Source: JBBTYZ01 sp038061595
Lineage (GTDB): Bacteria; Patescibacteriota; Minisyncoccia; UBA6257; GWB1-50-10
Reading direction: 5' to 3'
Length of the DNA stretch: 28,427 bases
Assembly (NCBI GenBank): GCA_038061595.1
Contig: JBBTYZ010000008.1
Span: 1-28,427, forward strand
The translations under genes were made by a program, and so were the position numbers. Under the pieces are notes generated by a model, which worked only from the letters and a program-made list of their open reading frames with translations, had not been told where the DNA came from and made no database searches. This document shows positions 28,426 to 28,427 of the stretch, piece by piece (the stretch's first letter is position 1; every line of letters begins with the position of its first letter).

Positions 28426-28427
28426 TC

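Noticed and set aside
1..28427. Reassigned TGA (Gly or Trp) as in some Patescibacteria
   Set aside because: All recognised genes are intact under the standard code with no in-frame TGA needed to complete conserved domains; only the lack of TGA stops is unusual.
1..28427. CRISPR array, insertion sequence or phage genes
   Set aside because: No regularly spaced repeats with unique spacers, no transposase or integrase motifs and no phage structural genes were seen.

Overview
The window reads as a fragment of a Candidate Phyla Radiation (Patescibacteria, probably Parcubacteria-like) genome. This is inferred from gene style, not from a marker tree. The pointers are compact overlapping genes, a type IV pilus locus with many minor prepilins, tRNA genes without encoded CCA, several genes with no Shine-Dalgarno (SD) sequence whose -10 box lies 7-9 nt before the start codon, and large secreted repeat proteins of no named family. 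The code looks standard, but all 26 visible stop codons are TAA (19) or TAG (7) and none is TGA. Three 100-N runs mark scaffold gaps.

Layout. 1-2150 (minus): a partial unknown gene, tRNA-Pro, a DUF1653 protein and the CCA-adding enzyme. 2186-2574 (plus): a promoter, a GC-rich region that folds into nested long-range helices, and a terminator, together a candidate structured RNA. It is followed by tRNA-Arg and an EamA transporter. 3545-5836 (minus): a small membrane-anchored protein and a 676-aa secreted cysteine-repeat protein. 5882-8156 (plus): tRNA-Lys, recG and a bidirectional terminator. 8155-12922 (minus): a beta-barrel-like secreted protein with its own promoter, then pheS, a methyltransferase and pheT. 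13041-13809 (plus): initiator tRNA, a second CAT tRNA, an NlpC/P60-like protein and tRNA-Asp. 13792-14708: a duplicated tRNA-Asp 3' end inside a palindrome-rich segment, then a small GNAT-type protein facing a small Cys-rich protein across a shared terminator.

14774-28425 (minus) is one long head-to-tail array: pilT, pilC, two major-pilin-like genes, pilD, a fibronectin-III (FN3) pseudopilin, a small anchored protein, an HExxH metalloprotease-like protein with four FN3 domains, PilV-, PilW- and PilX-like minor pilins, ligA, gatC and gatA. pilT, pilC and pilD supply retraction, platform and prepilin processing, and the minor pilins and FN3 proteins look like tip or surface components. ligA is joined to the last minor pilin by a TAATG stop/start overlap.

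The strongest candidates for something undescribed are the structured RNA at 2220-2574, the FN3 pseudopilin/metalloprotease pair in the pilus locus, the cysteine-repeat secreted protein, the absence of TGA stops, and the tRNA-Asp-derived repeat. All spacing, pairing and stop-codon statements come from reading the sequence by eye; no search or folding program was run.
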